Origin: Myxococcota bacterium
Lineage (GTDB): Bacteria > Myxococcota_A > Polyangia > Polyangiales > Polyangiaceae
DNA: 63,825 nt
Direction of reading: 5' to 3'
NCBI GenBank assembly: GCA_963169165.1
Contig: CAUJFL010000013.1
Span: 1 to 63,825, forward strand
Below the pieces are notes generated by a model. The model ran no database searches. It was not told the origin of the DNA and worked only from the letters and a program-made list of their open reading frames with translations. Below are positions 38,018-46,538 of the stretch, piece by piece. How positions within the stretch are numbered: position 1 is the stretch's first letter; each line of letters starts with the position of its first letter. The position numbers and the translations under genes were made by a program.

Positions 38018-39742
38018 ATGAAATCCGTCGCTTGGGTGTCGTGGTCGCTGCTGTTCTGCGCCGCGGCGTGCGCGGAGGGGATGGCTTCTCAGTCAGAGGA
38101 CGACGACGCGGCAAGCGCCGGCCGCGCCGGTGCGTCGGCGGGCAGCGCGGGCGAGCCTGGCGGGAGCGCCGGAGCGAGCAGCGGCGGCGCGGGCGCCAGC
38201 GGCGGCGGCACCCCCAGCACCGGCGGAACGAGCAACGGCGGCACCAGCAACGCCGGCGGCGCGGGAACCAGCAGCGGCGGAACGAGCAGCGGCGGGACGA
38301 GCAGCGCCGGGACGAGCAGCGCAGGAGCCAGCAGCGGCGGGACCAGCGGCGCCGGAGCAAGCGGCGGGACGAGCAGCGGCGGGGCGGGTTCGAGCGGCGC
38401 CGGCGGCGCGGTCGCGCCGTGCAACTGTGACTCACCGCCCTCGCCGGTCTGCCTGCCCGACGGCGTCACCCGCCGGGCCTTCACGAGCCCCGGCGCTTGC
38501 TCTGGCGGCTCGAGCTGCACCTACCCAAACATGGACACCACCTGTCCGTTCGGTTGCGCTGGCGGCGCGTGCACGGTCGATCCGTGCAACTCGGTGTCGT
38601 GCAGCGCGCCTCCCCCGTCGGTGTGCAACGGCGCCGCGGTGCGCACGTACAGCGGACCTGGCACGTGCGGAGGCTCGGGCGCGTGCACGTATCCGTTCAC
38701 CGACGGCGCGGCGTGCCCGTTTGGCTGCGAGGCGGGCGCGTGCAAGGCCGATCCCTGCGCCGGCGTCTCGTGCAACGCCCCGCCCCTGCCTGTGTGCAGC
38801 GGCGCCGCCGTGCGCACCTACACCGGACCTGGCACCTGCGCCGCGGGTGCTTGCACCTACCCGTCGAGCGACGGCGCCGCTTGCCCGTTCGGGTGCGAGG
38901 CGGGCGCGTGCAAGGCCGACCCCTGCGCCGGCGTCAGCTGCACGACCCCCCCGCCCCCCACCTGCTTCGACGCGAACACGCTCCGCACGCCGACCGGCGT
39001 GGGGACGTGCCAGCCGTCGACCGGCGCTTGTCAGTTCTCCACCACGGACCAGGGCTGCCCTGGCGGCTGCGCGGCGGGAGTTTGCAAGCAGTGCGCGACC
39101 GCCGCGCAGTGCATGAGCAACGAGTGGTGCAACGCCGGGACCTGCGCCTCGTGCGGCGCCGGGGCGTGCGGCAACGGCGCCTGCGACTGTGGCGAGACCG
39201 CCGCGACGTGCGCGGCCGACTGCAAGACCTGCCCGACGGCGCTCGTGATCGGCGACTGGGGCGCGGGCGACGACGGGTGGACCTACGACGGCCTGTGGAG
39301 GCGACAGGGCGCGATGCTCGCGGGGTCTACCAATAGCTATTGCAAGAGCTACACACAGAACCTCACCTCGGGCGCCAACCTCGATCTCTCGGGCTGTGGT
39401 TCGGCCACGCTGTCCTTCCAGGTCAAGCTCGACGACGATCAGAGCTGGACGCCGCGCGCTGACAAATCCGAGCGGCTCTACGTGCAGTGCTCCGGTGACG
39501 CAGGGGGCAACTGGACGAACCTGACGCCCGCGCCGTTCCCGCCCAACCAGAGCGAGTGCGGGGACAGCTACTGCAACAGCGGCACCGGCAAGGACCGGAG
39601 CTTCTCGCTGACCGCCCAGAGCATCGCGCTGCCGCCCGAGTGCCGAACCACGCAGGCGCGCTTCCGCTTCCAAGCGAAGGGCTCCTGCGCCTGGCGAATG
39701 AAGAACCCGGGCTGGACGGTCGACGGCGTGACGATCAACTGA
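38018..39742 (+). CDS. Lipoprotein with Ser/Gly linker and repeated Cys-rich modules
   Basis: MKSVAWVSWSLLFCAAACAEG; (SSGGTS)n linker; repeated GAACPFGCEAGACKADPCAGVSC. Confidence 0.8.
   Translation: MKSVAWVSWSLLFCAAACAEGMASQSEDDDAASAGRAGASAGSAGEPGGSAGASSGGAGASGGGTPSTGGTSNGGTSNAGGAGTSSGGTSSGGTSSAGTSSAGASSGGTSGAGASGGTSSGGAGSSGAGGAVAPCNCDSPPSPVCLPDGVTRRAFTSPGACSGGSSCTYPNMDTTCPFGCAGGACTVDPCNSVSCSAPPPSVCNGAAVRTYSGPGTCGGSGACTYPFTDGAACPFGCEAGACKADPCAGVSCNAPPLPVCSGAAVRTYTGPGTCAAGACTYPSSDGAACPFGCEAGACKADPCAGVSCTTPPPPTCFDANTLRTPTGVGTCQPSTGACQFSTTDQGCPGGCAAGVCKQCATAAQCMSNEWCNAGTCASCGAGACGNGACDCGETAATCAADCKTCPTALVIGDWGAGDDGWTYDGLWRRQGAMLAGSTNSYCKSYTQNLTSGANLDLSGCGSATLSFQVKLDDDQSWTPRADKSERLYVQCSGDAGGNWTNLTPAPFPPNQSECGDSYCNSGTGKDRSFSLTAQSIALPPECRTTQARFRFQAKGSCAWRMKNPGWTVDGVTIN
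38702..38940. repeat. Duplicated Cys-rich module encoding DGAACPFGCEAGACKADPCAGVSC
   Basis: Near-identical segments starting at about 38702 and 38871. Confidence 0.8.
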
Positions 39743-39782
39743 CGCCTTTCGCTCCGGCGGCGTCGGCGACTATGGTTCGAGC

Positions 39783-40943
39783 GTGACCCGTTCGTCCGAG
39801 GAGGTCGAGGCCGAGCGCCCTCGCGTGTGGGGGCTGGGCCTCGGCGGGAGCGCCAGCGTCGCCTTGCTCGCGCTGCTGGTGGCGATCGATCTGTGGGCGA
39901 TGTCGTCGACGGAGCCCGACTACTATCTGCCCGATCCGTTCCGTCCCCTGGCGCTCGCGCTGATCGCGCTGTTCGTCGCGACCGGCGTGCTCCGCGCCCG
40001 CCCGCGCCGCGTCCTGCGCCGGCTGGCGATCGTGGTGACGGTCGTGATCCTGATCCTCGAGGCGCGGCTCCGCTGGAAGGATGACGGCACGGCGAGCTGG
40101 GTCGAACCCACCGCGGACGTGCTGCTCCGTTATCGCTACAAGCCAGGCGCCGGGTACACGGAGCCCGGCGGCGACCACCGCAAGATCAACCACGTCGGCC
40201 TGATGGATGGTGAGCACGAGGTCCCGAAGCCCGCCGACGTGTTCCGGGTCGCGGTGCTCAGCGGCTCGATCGCCAACGACGGCGCGGTCCCGTTCGACTC
40301 GCGGTTCTGGCGCCTCCTCGAGGGCGAGCTCGCCGGCATGCCGCGCGACGGCAAGCGCGTCGACGTCGTCAACCTCTCGGTGCACGGGTACAGCGCGGTC
40401 CAGCAGGTGCGCCTGCTCGAGAAGGTGGGCCTCGAGTATCAGCCCGATCTCGTCGTCTCCGCCTTCATGCTCACGGCGGCCACCATCCAGAACGGCGGGT
40501 ACCGCCGCGTCGGCGATAGCTTCTTTCTGTTTCACTTCCTGCCGCCCGTGAAGAGCGCGATGTCAGGCTCGATCTGCTCGATGTTCGCGCCCTTCTACGA
40601 GCGGTACTCGTTCGATCTGGTGGTGCGCAACTCGTTCGAGCGGCTGGCGCTGCTCGAGCGGGTGCACGGGTTTCGCACGCTGGTGGCGGTCCTGCCGGTC
40701 GTCGAAGAGTTCGACGATCCGGTGTGCGCTCGCGTCTACGATCAGATCGTGGCGACGGCGCGCGGCGCGGGGCTGCCGACGGTGCGCGTGCCCGACGCGT
40801 TCATCGGCACCAAGGCGTCGACCTACGCGAAGCCCGACGGACGCTGGGACGTCTGCCACCCCAACGCCGAGGGCCACGCCAAGATCGCGAAGGCCATCGC
40901 CGCCGCGGTGCGCAAGCTCTACGACGAGGGCGCGGCGCGCTGA
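39783..40943 (+). CDS. SGNH/GDSL-hydrolase-like membrane-anchored protein
   Basis: FRVAVLSGSIANDGAVPFDSRFWRLLEGELAG, VNLSVHGYSAVQQVRLLEKVG, DVCHPNAEGHAKIAKAI. Confidence 0.7.
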   Translation: MTRSSEEVEAERPRVWGLGLGGSASVALLALLVAIDLWAMSSTEPDYYLPDPFRPLALALIALFVATGVLRARPRRVLRRLAIVVTVVILILEARLRWKDDGTASWVEPTADVLLRYRYKPGAGYTEPGGDHRKINHVGLMDGEHEVPKPADVFRVAVLSGSIANDGAVPFDSRFWRLLEGELAGMPRDGKRVDVVNLSVHGYSAVQQVRLLEKVGLEYQPDLVVSAFMLTAATIQNGGYRRVGDSFFLFHFLPPVKSAMSGSICSMFAPFYERYSFDLVVRNSFERLALLERVHGFRTLVAVLPVVEEFDDPVCARVYDQIVATARGAGLPTVRVPDAFIGTKASTYAKPDGRWDVCHPNAEGHAKIAKAIAAAVRKLYDEGAAR

Positions 40944-40946
40944 CGC

Positions 40947-41138
40947 TCAGAACAACGAATACACGAACGGGGCGAGCGGCGCGACGGTGCTGATCACCCA
41001 GAGCAGCGCCGAACCTATCAGGAGATACATCACGAACGGCACGAACGCGCCGAGGCGGTGGTCACGAAAGGCCCCGAGCGTCCGCGCCGACGTCTTCGAG
41101 ATCACGACCAGACCCGAGTACCAGCGACGGCGGCTCAC
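40947..41138 (-). CDS. DUF5989-like small membrane protein
   Basis: SALLWVISTVAPLAPFVYSLF; sits next to the carbamoyltransferase. Confidence 0.6.
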   Translation of the reverse strand: MSRRRWYSGLVVISKTSARTLGAFRDHRLGAFVPFVMYLLIGSALLWVISTVAPLAPFVYSLF

Positions 41139-41139
41139 C

Positions 41140-43008
41140 TCATGGCTCCTTCCAGACGAGTGTACCGTTGAGCACCAGACAGTCCATGTCAGTCCGCGCG
41201 AACATCCCGAGCGCCTCGGCGGGCGTCTGCACGATGGGGTAGCCGCTCGCGTAGAACGAGGTGTTGAGCACCGCGGCGAGCCCGAGCCGCTCGCCGAGCG
41301 CTGTCAACAGCGCGTGGTAGCCGGGGTTCTCGTCGACGTGGCAGATCTGCACCCGGGTCGACCCGTCGACGTGGACGGCGGACACGAGGCGCTCGCGCGC
41401 GTCGGCGCGCACCGGCACGGCGACCTGCATCCAGCGGTTCATCCGCGCCTGATCGGGCGTCAGCTCGACGGCGCGCGGCGCGTCCTCGGCGGTGATCGAG
41501 AACGCGTAGGGGCGAAACGCCGCGCGATCCTTCACGTGGCGGCTCAGGCGCGTCGCGAGGGCCGTGTCGTCGGGGCGGATCAAGATCGATCGGTTGCCGA
41601 GCGCGCGCGGGCCGAGCTCGGCGCGCCCGCGGTACCACCCCACGATCTGCCCCGACGCGAGCCTGTCCGCGACCGCGTCGGCGAGGCTCGCCTCGTCGTC
41701 GAACCGGCGGTGCTTCAACCGAGCTCCCGAGGTCGGTCGCTCGAGCCCGCGCTTCAAGTATTGCAGGACGTGCTTCGGATCGAGGTGGTCGAGCATCGCG
41801 ACGTCGTCGGTCTCGTCGAACTCGGCCCCGACGTACGGTCCGTAGGGCATCTCGGAGGGCGCGCCGTGGCCCGCGAGCGCCGACGCGTAGAGCGCGACGC
41901 CGACCGAGGTGCCGCCGTCGCCGGGATCGGGCGGGATGAAGAGGCGCTCGAACGGCGAGCGGGTCATCAGCTCGTAGTTGGCCACGCAGTTGAGGCTGAC
42001 GCCGCCCGCGAAGCAGAGGTTCTTCGAGGGGACCTTGGCGTGGAGCTGGCGCGCGAGGCCGAGGACGCGCTCCTCGAGGACCAGCTGCACGCTCGCGGCG
42101 ACGTCGGCGAAGCGCTGCATGTCGTCGCTGATCTCGCCTGGCTCTCCGAAGCACGCGAACGGGAGCTTGTCGCGAAAGTGCCTCGGCGGACCGAACACGT
42201 CGACGAAGCGCTGGGTGAAGGCGCCCTTGTAGAAGTTGGCAAAGTTGAAATAGCGCTGGTCGACCTCGTACGAGTCGTCCTCGAGCGCGCGCACGATCTC
42301 TCGGACCTTGTCCGCGTGGATGGGGCGTCCGAAGCCGCCGAGCGCCATCGTGCTGCACTCGCTGTCGTTGGGCGTGAACCCGAGGTACGCGGTGAACGCC
42401 GAGTACACGAGCCCGAGCGAGTTGGGAAACGCCACCTCGACGACGCGCTCGACCACCGGCTTGCCGTCGCGCCACGCGCCCGAGTACATCGCCGAGCACG
42501 CCCAGTCGCCCACCGCGTCGACGATCAGGATGGCTGACTCGTCGAACCCCGAGCCCATGAACGCCTGCACGGCGTGCGAGAAATGATGGCTGAGGTAGCC
42601 GATCTTGGAGGGATCGACGTCGAGCCGTGACGAGAGCTGGTTGAGGGACCAGAGCTTGCGGCCGAGCCAGGCCTTCAGCGAATTGACGAACTCGAGGCGC
42701 GACGCGGGGAACGGCGCGAGCACCGTGGTCAGCACGCGCGCGAACTTCACGTGCGGATCCTCGTGGAACACGACCTGGTCGAGCTCGTCGGGGCGGAGCT
42801 TGGCGACGCCGAGCGCGTACTCGATCGCGTACGTGGGGAAGTTCGCGTCGTGCTTCTGCCGCGTGAAGCGCTCCTCGGCGGCCGCGGCCACGACCTTACC
42901 GTCGATCACGAGGCACGCCGACGAGTCGTGGTACCCGTACGAGACGCCGAGCACGCGGTGAGGTCTTCGCGCGGGCGCCGAGCCGTCACCGGCGACGAGC
43001 TGGGCCAT
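41140..43008 (-). CDS. Carbamoyltransferase (NodU/CmcH family)
   Basis: VLGVSYGYHDSSACLVIDGKVVAAAAEERFTRQKHDANFP, FAGGVSLNCVANYELM, GRAELGPRALGNRSIL. Confidence 0.93.
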   Translation of the reverse strand: MAQLVAGDGSAPARRPHRVLGVSYGYHDSSACLVIDGKVVAAAAEERFTRQKHDANFPTYAIEYALGVAKLRPDELDQVVFHEDPHVKFARVLTTVLAPFPASRLEFVNSLKAWLGRKLWSLNQLSSRLDVDPSKIGYLSHHFSHAVQAFMGSGFDESAILIVDAVGDWACSAMYSGAWRDGKPVVERVVEVAFPNSLGLVYSAFTAYLGFTPNDSECSTMALGGFGRPIHADKVREIVRALEDDSYEVDQRYFNFANFYKGAFTQRFVDVFGPPRHFRDKLPFACFGEPGEISDDMQRFADVAASVQLVLEERVLGLARQLHAKVPSKNLCFAGGVSLNCVANYELMTRSPFERLFIPPDPGDGGTSVGVALYASALAGHGAPSEMPYGPYVGAEFDETDDVAMLDHLDPKHVLQYLKRGLERPTSGARLKHRRFDDEASLADAVADRLASGQIVGWYRGRAELGPRALGNRSILIRPDDTALATRLSRHVKDRAAFRPYAFSITAEDAPRAVELTPDQARMNRWMQVAVPVRADARERLVSAVHVDGSTRVQICHVDENPGYHALLTALGERLGLAAVLNTSFYASGYPIVQTPAEALGMFARTDMDCLVLNGTLVWKEP

Positions 43009-43011
43009 GGA

Positions 43012-43698
43012 TCAGAGCCTCTTCATGCGGCAGTTGTCGAACTCGACGAACCGGCTCTCGAGCTTGCGCCGCGCGAAGAGGAACAGGAACGGCCCGATCA
43101 CAAAATACGACAAACTCAACAGCACCGTGCTCAGGCGGTCGACCACCCGCTTGCCTACCCGGAGCCACGCCTCCCACAGACGCGAGAGGCGCACGCGCCG
43201 GACCTCGCGGCGGATCTGGCGATCGGTCGCGCCCATCTCGACGAGCATCCGGTGCGTGAGATCGACGTGGCCCTCTTCGTCGGTGACGATCCGCGAGAGC
43301 GCGCGCTTCAGCAGCCCCGCGTCGAGCGTCTGCTCGATCAGGCGGAAGCGATCGGTCGCGTCGCGCTCGCCGACGTGGACGTAGGCGAAGAGCTTCCACG
43401 TGGGCTCGTCGGGGGCGTAGAGATCGGAGCGCTCGTAGGTCGCCGGGGTCATCGCGCGATCGCCGAGCTGGTTGTACGTGTGGGCGAACTCCTCGGCGTG
43501 GGCCTCTTCCTCGAGCGAGTGAGCGAAGAGGATCGCGCGGTGGCGAGGGTCGCGCACGCGCGCGAGGCCGCGGTGCAGGTGCCAGACGCCGTCCGCCTCG
43601 GTCGCCTGGAAGCCGCGCACGGCCTCGGCGAGCCGGCCGCGGTCGGACCACGCGAGCTTCACGGCGAACCAGACCTTCAGCTTGTCGAGCAGCGCCAT
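43012..43698 (-). CDS. Ferritin-like diiron-domain protein
   Basis: SLEEEAHAEEF and VTDEEGHVDLTHRML (two E-x-x-H motifs) plus C-terminal hydrophobic helix. Confidence 0.65.
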   Translation of the reverse strand: MALLDKLKVWFAVKLAWSDRGRLAEAVRGFQATEADGVWHLHRGLARVRDPRHRAILFAHSLEEEAHAEEFAHTYNQLGDRAMTPATYERSDLYAPDEPTWKLFAYVHVGERDATDRFRLIEQTLDAGLLKRALSRIVTDEEGHVDLTHRMLVEMGATDRQIRREVRRVRLSRLWEAWLRVGKRVVDRLSTVLLSLSYFVIGPFLFLFARRKLESRFVEFDNCRMKRL

Positions 43699-43775
43699 CC
43701 GAGAGGTGGGCAGCGTAGCTCACGCGCCCGGGACGGTCCATCCCGGGGCCACGCGCGATGGACTATAGGCGGGCG

Positions 43776-44420
43776 ATGCGCCGCACCCCGCTCGCTCTCG
43801 CGCTCGCCCTCTCCGCCGGGTGCGCCCACCCGTCCGCGCCCGGCGCTGCGCCGCCGCCTGCTGCGACCGAGGCGCCGCAGACCGAGTTCCCCCCGCTGCT
43901 CGACATCGACGATCCGGCGCGCGAGCCCGACGTCGTGTTCTGGCCGACGCCGCCGTCCGTCGTCGACAAGCTGCTCGCCGAGCTCCGGGTGACGAAGGAC
44001 GATCTCGTCTACGATCTCGGCAGCGGCGACGGGCGCATCGTGATCGCGGCCGCGAAGCAGTACGGCGCGCGCGGCGTCGGCTTCGAGATCGACGCGAAGC
44101 TCGTCGAGGAGTCGCGCCAGAAGGCCAGGGAGGCCGGCGTCGAGCACCTCGTGACCTTCGAGCGCAAGGACATCTTCACGCTCGATCTGACCCCGGCGAC
44201 CGTGATCACGCTCTACATCCTCCCCGGGATGATCGAGCGGATGCTCCCGCAGCTCGAGCGGGTGCGGCCCGGCACGCGGATCGTGTCGCACAACTTTCCG
44301 ATGCGGGGCGTCGAGCCGGACCGCGTCGTCAACGCCGACGAGCCCGGGCGCGCGCACTCGCTGCTCTTCTGGACCGCGCCGCTGAAGGTGCCCGCCCGCC
44401 GAGGCGCGCCGCCGCGCTGA
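43776..44420 (+). CDS. Secreted SAM-dependent methyltransferase-like protein
   Basis: MRRTPLALALALSAGCAHPS lipobox; VYDLGSGDGRIVIAAAKQYGARGVGFEID. Confidence 0.85.
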   Translation: MRRTPLALALALSAGCAHPSAPGAAPPPAATEAPQTEFPPLLDIDDPAREPDVVFWPTPPSVVDKLLAELRVTKDDLVYDLGSGDGRIVIAAAKQYGARGVGFEIDAKLVEESRQKAREAGVEHLVTFERKDIFTLDLTPATVITLYILPGMIERMLPQLERVRPGTRIVSHNFPMRGVEPDRVVNADEPGRAHSLLFWTAPLKVPARRGAPPR

Positions 44421-44484
44421 GCCCGGTCGGCGCGCGTCGGTGGTGCTGACGGCGGCACGCGGGCGACTGTCGCTGCGAGCCGAG

Positions 44485-45048
44485 TCAGCGCGCGCGCCGG
44501 TAGTGCATCGCGACCGCGCCGCAGCGGAGCGGGGTCGCCGCGATGAGCTCCAGTCGCCGGGTGCCGGGGAGGCCGGTCTCGTGCAAGGTCGGGCCGTGGC
44601 CGACGATCCGTGGGTGAACGAGGAACCTGTACTCGTCGATCGACTCGAGCCGATCCAGCGCGGTCGCGAGCTTGCCGCTACCCAGGAGCACCCCCGCCGG
44701 GGTCGCGTCCTTGAGCCGCTGCACGCCCGCGCGCAGCTCGCCGTCGAGGTGATGACTGTTGGTCCACGTGAACGTCGTTCGCGTGCTCGACACCACATAC
44801 TTGGGCTTGGCGTCGAGCTTCGCGGCCCACTCGCGCATCGCGGGCGGCGCGTCGACGTCGCCCCGGGCGACCGCCGGCCAGTAGCTCTCCATCAGCTCGT
44901 AGGTGACGCGGCCCCACAGCATCGCTCCGCTCTCGTCCATCAGGCGGGTGAAGAAGGCGTGCGTCTCGTCGTCGGCGATCCCCTCCTGGTGATCGACGCA
45001 GCCATCGAGGGTGACGTTGAGGACGAAGGTCAGGAGTCCCACGCGCAC
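44485..45048 (-). CDS. Dihydrofolate-reductase-fold (RibD C-terminal-like) protein
   Basis: VLNVTLDGCVDHQEG, MLWGRVTYELMESYWPAV, GSGKLATALDRLESIDEYRFLVHPRIVGHGP. The ORF-track N-terminus (to 45165) is fused transposase sequence. Confidence 0.75.
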   Translation of the reverse strand: MRVGLLTFVLNVTLDGCVDHQEGIADDETHAFFTRLMDESGAMLWGRVTYELMESYWPAVARGDVDAPPAMREWAAKLDAKPKYVVSSTRTTFTWTNSHHLDGELRAGVQRLKDATPAGVLLGSGKLATALDRLESIDEYRFLVHPRIVGHGPTLHETGLPGTRRLELIAATPLRCGAVAMHYRRAR

Positions 45049-45450
45049 AGGACTATCACGGCCCGGCGTGAGGTTGTCCCAGACGATGTACACCTCCCCG
45101 GTGGGGTGCCGCTCCGCCAGCGCCTCCAGGAAGCGCACCACCCCTCGCCTGTTCGCCTCTAGCACCGCCCGAACACCTCGCCGGTCTGGGTGTTGAACGC
45201 GGCGATCAGTGTTTGCGTCCCGTTGCGTCGGTGCTCGTACTCCCGCCGAAGCTGCCCGCGCCGCGTGACGTGCGTGGGGTGAAGGTCCGAGCGGGCCTGC
45301 GTGCCCGCCTTCTCGTCGACCGACAACACCACCGCTCCCTTGGGTGGATTCAGATACAGGCTCATGCGCGTGCCAGTCTGCCGAGCGAGCTCTGCTTGCA
45401 GCGCCGGGAGCGTCCAGCCTGCCGAAAATGACGCCCGAAAGACCTCAGCT
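45049..45450 (-). pseudogene. IS630-family transposase DDE-domain remnant (frame-disrupted)
   Basis: AVVLSVDEKAGTQARSDLHPTHVTRRGQLRREYEHRRNGTQTLIAAFNTQTGEVFGRC then, in another frame, LEANRRGVVRFLEALAERHPTGEVYIVWDNL; matches the IS630 pattern 'vDEK..iQa...YxRHGTxxLfAAlnv.tGxVigrc'. Confidence 0.8.
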
Positions 45451-45942
45451 GCGCGCGCCTCGTCGTGGCACGCCGCCGCCAGCGCAACCTCGGCCACCGC
45501 CACCTGTGCGGTGGCCTGCTTCACCGCACGCGCGGCAACGCTACCACCACGCTCGTCGCACACACCGCGCGCCTGCGCGTCTTGCGCACCGTGTCCGGGT
45601 GGCACCCGTTGCGCCGCCCGTTCTCTTCCCGCAACACCACGCGGTACTCGCACGCTCGCGCCCCCGCCACCGACATCGGGGGGGGGCGGCCGGCGCCTTC
45701 GCGGGTGCTTCGAGAGTGGCTTCTTCCCGTTCAAAGGATGGACCGACCACGGCGCCGACTTCCTCGGCCTTGCGGATGGCGACGGCCTCGACGGCTTCCC
45801 AAGTTCAAACACCCCCACGAACGTCGCCGACGCGTCCTCCGGGGCAGACGACGGCGGATCACGCGCGTCGCCCCCCGCTTCGCTCCCGCGACGACGCGCG
45901 TCGCGACCCGACGACCGGTCGAGGACTGCCGAATCGGGACGT

Positions 45943-46075
45943 CTAGTGCCCCGCGCGCCCGAAGTTCGTAGGGGGTCGCGGCCGCCTAGCGGCCGCTCGA
46001 TCGCGCCACCGTGAGGACGCAGAGCCTGACACCCTCGCGCGCGAGGAGGCGGCGCCCACGGCTCCACGACGACGC
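45943..46075 (+). repeat. Left inverted repeat of the island
   Basis: ctagtgccccgcgcgcccgaagttcgtaggggg...ccctcgcgcgcgaggaggcggcgcccacggctccacgacgacg. Confidence 0.8.
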
Positions 46076-46287
46076 CGGGTGAGGAGGTCTTGCAGCGAGA
46101 CGGCCTGGAGCGCGTCGGCGATGCGCTTGGGCATGGTCAGGCCGCCCAGGGTACTCGAGGTACTCGAGGTACGAAGTCTCCGCGGAAGCGCCCGCGCCGT
46201 CGCGCGACGCTCTTCGGCCTCGGCGCGCTCGAGCGCACGCTTCACCTCCGCCCGCGCGCGCCTCGCGTCCTTCTTGCGCGCCGCCAC

Positions 46288-46377
46288 ACGCTCTCTCGCG
46301 AGCCCCGGCGTCGGACGCGAGCACGCGATCTTCACCAACTCCGTCCGCGTCTCCAGCGCAATCCGCGGCGGCCTGCC
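46288..46377 (-). pseudogene. IS630-like N-terminal (HTH) fragment
   Basis: GRPPRIALETRTELVKIACSRPTPGLARER on the minus strand. Confidence 0.4.
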
Positions 46378-46538
46378 AGACCGCGGGCGGCTTGCTGGTT
46401 GCTTCTGCCGGGGAGGGTACGCCGCTTCTTCAGCTCGGGCCGATCCACAACTTCTGGTCACGTATCGCGCGACGTTAGGTTTGACGAGGTCAGAAATCAG
46501 TTGGTAGGCTGCGGTTCCCAAGCCAGAGGAGGACCAGG

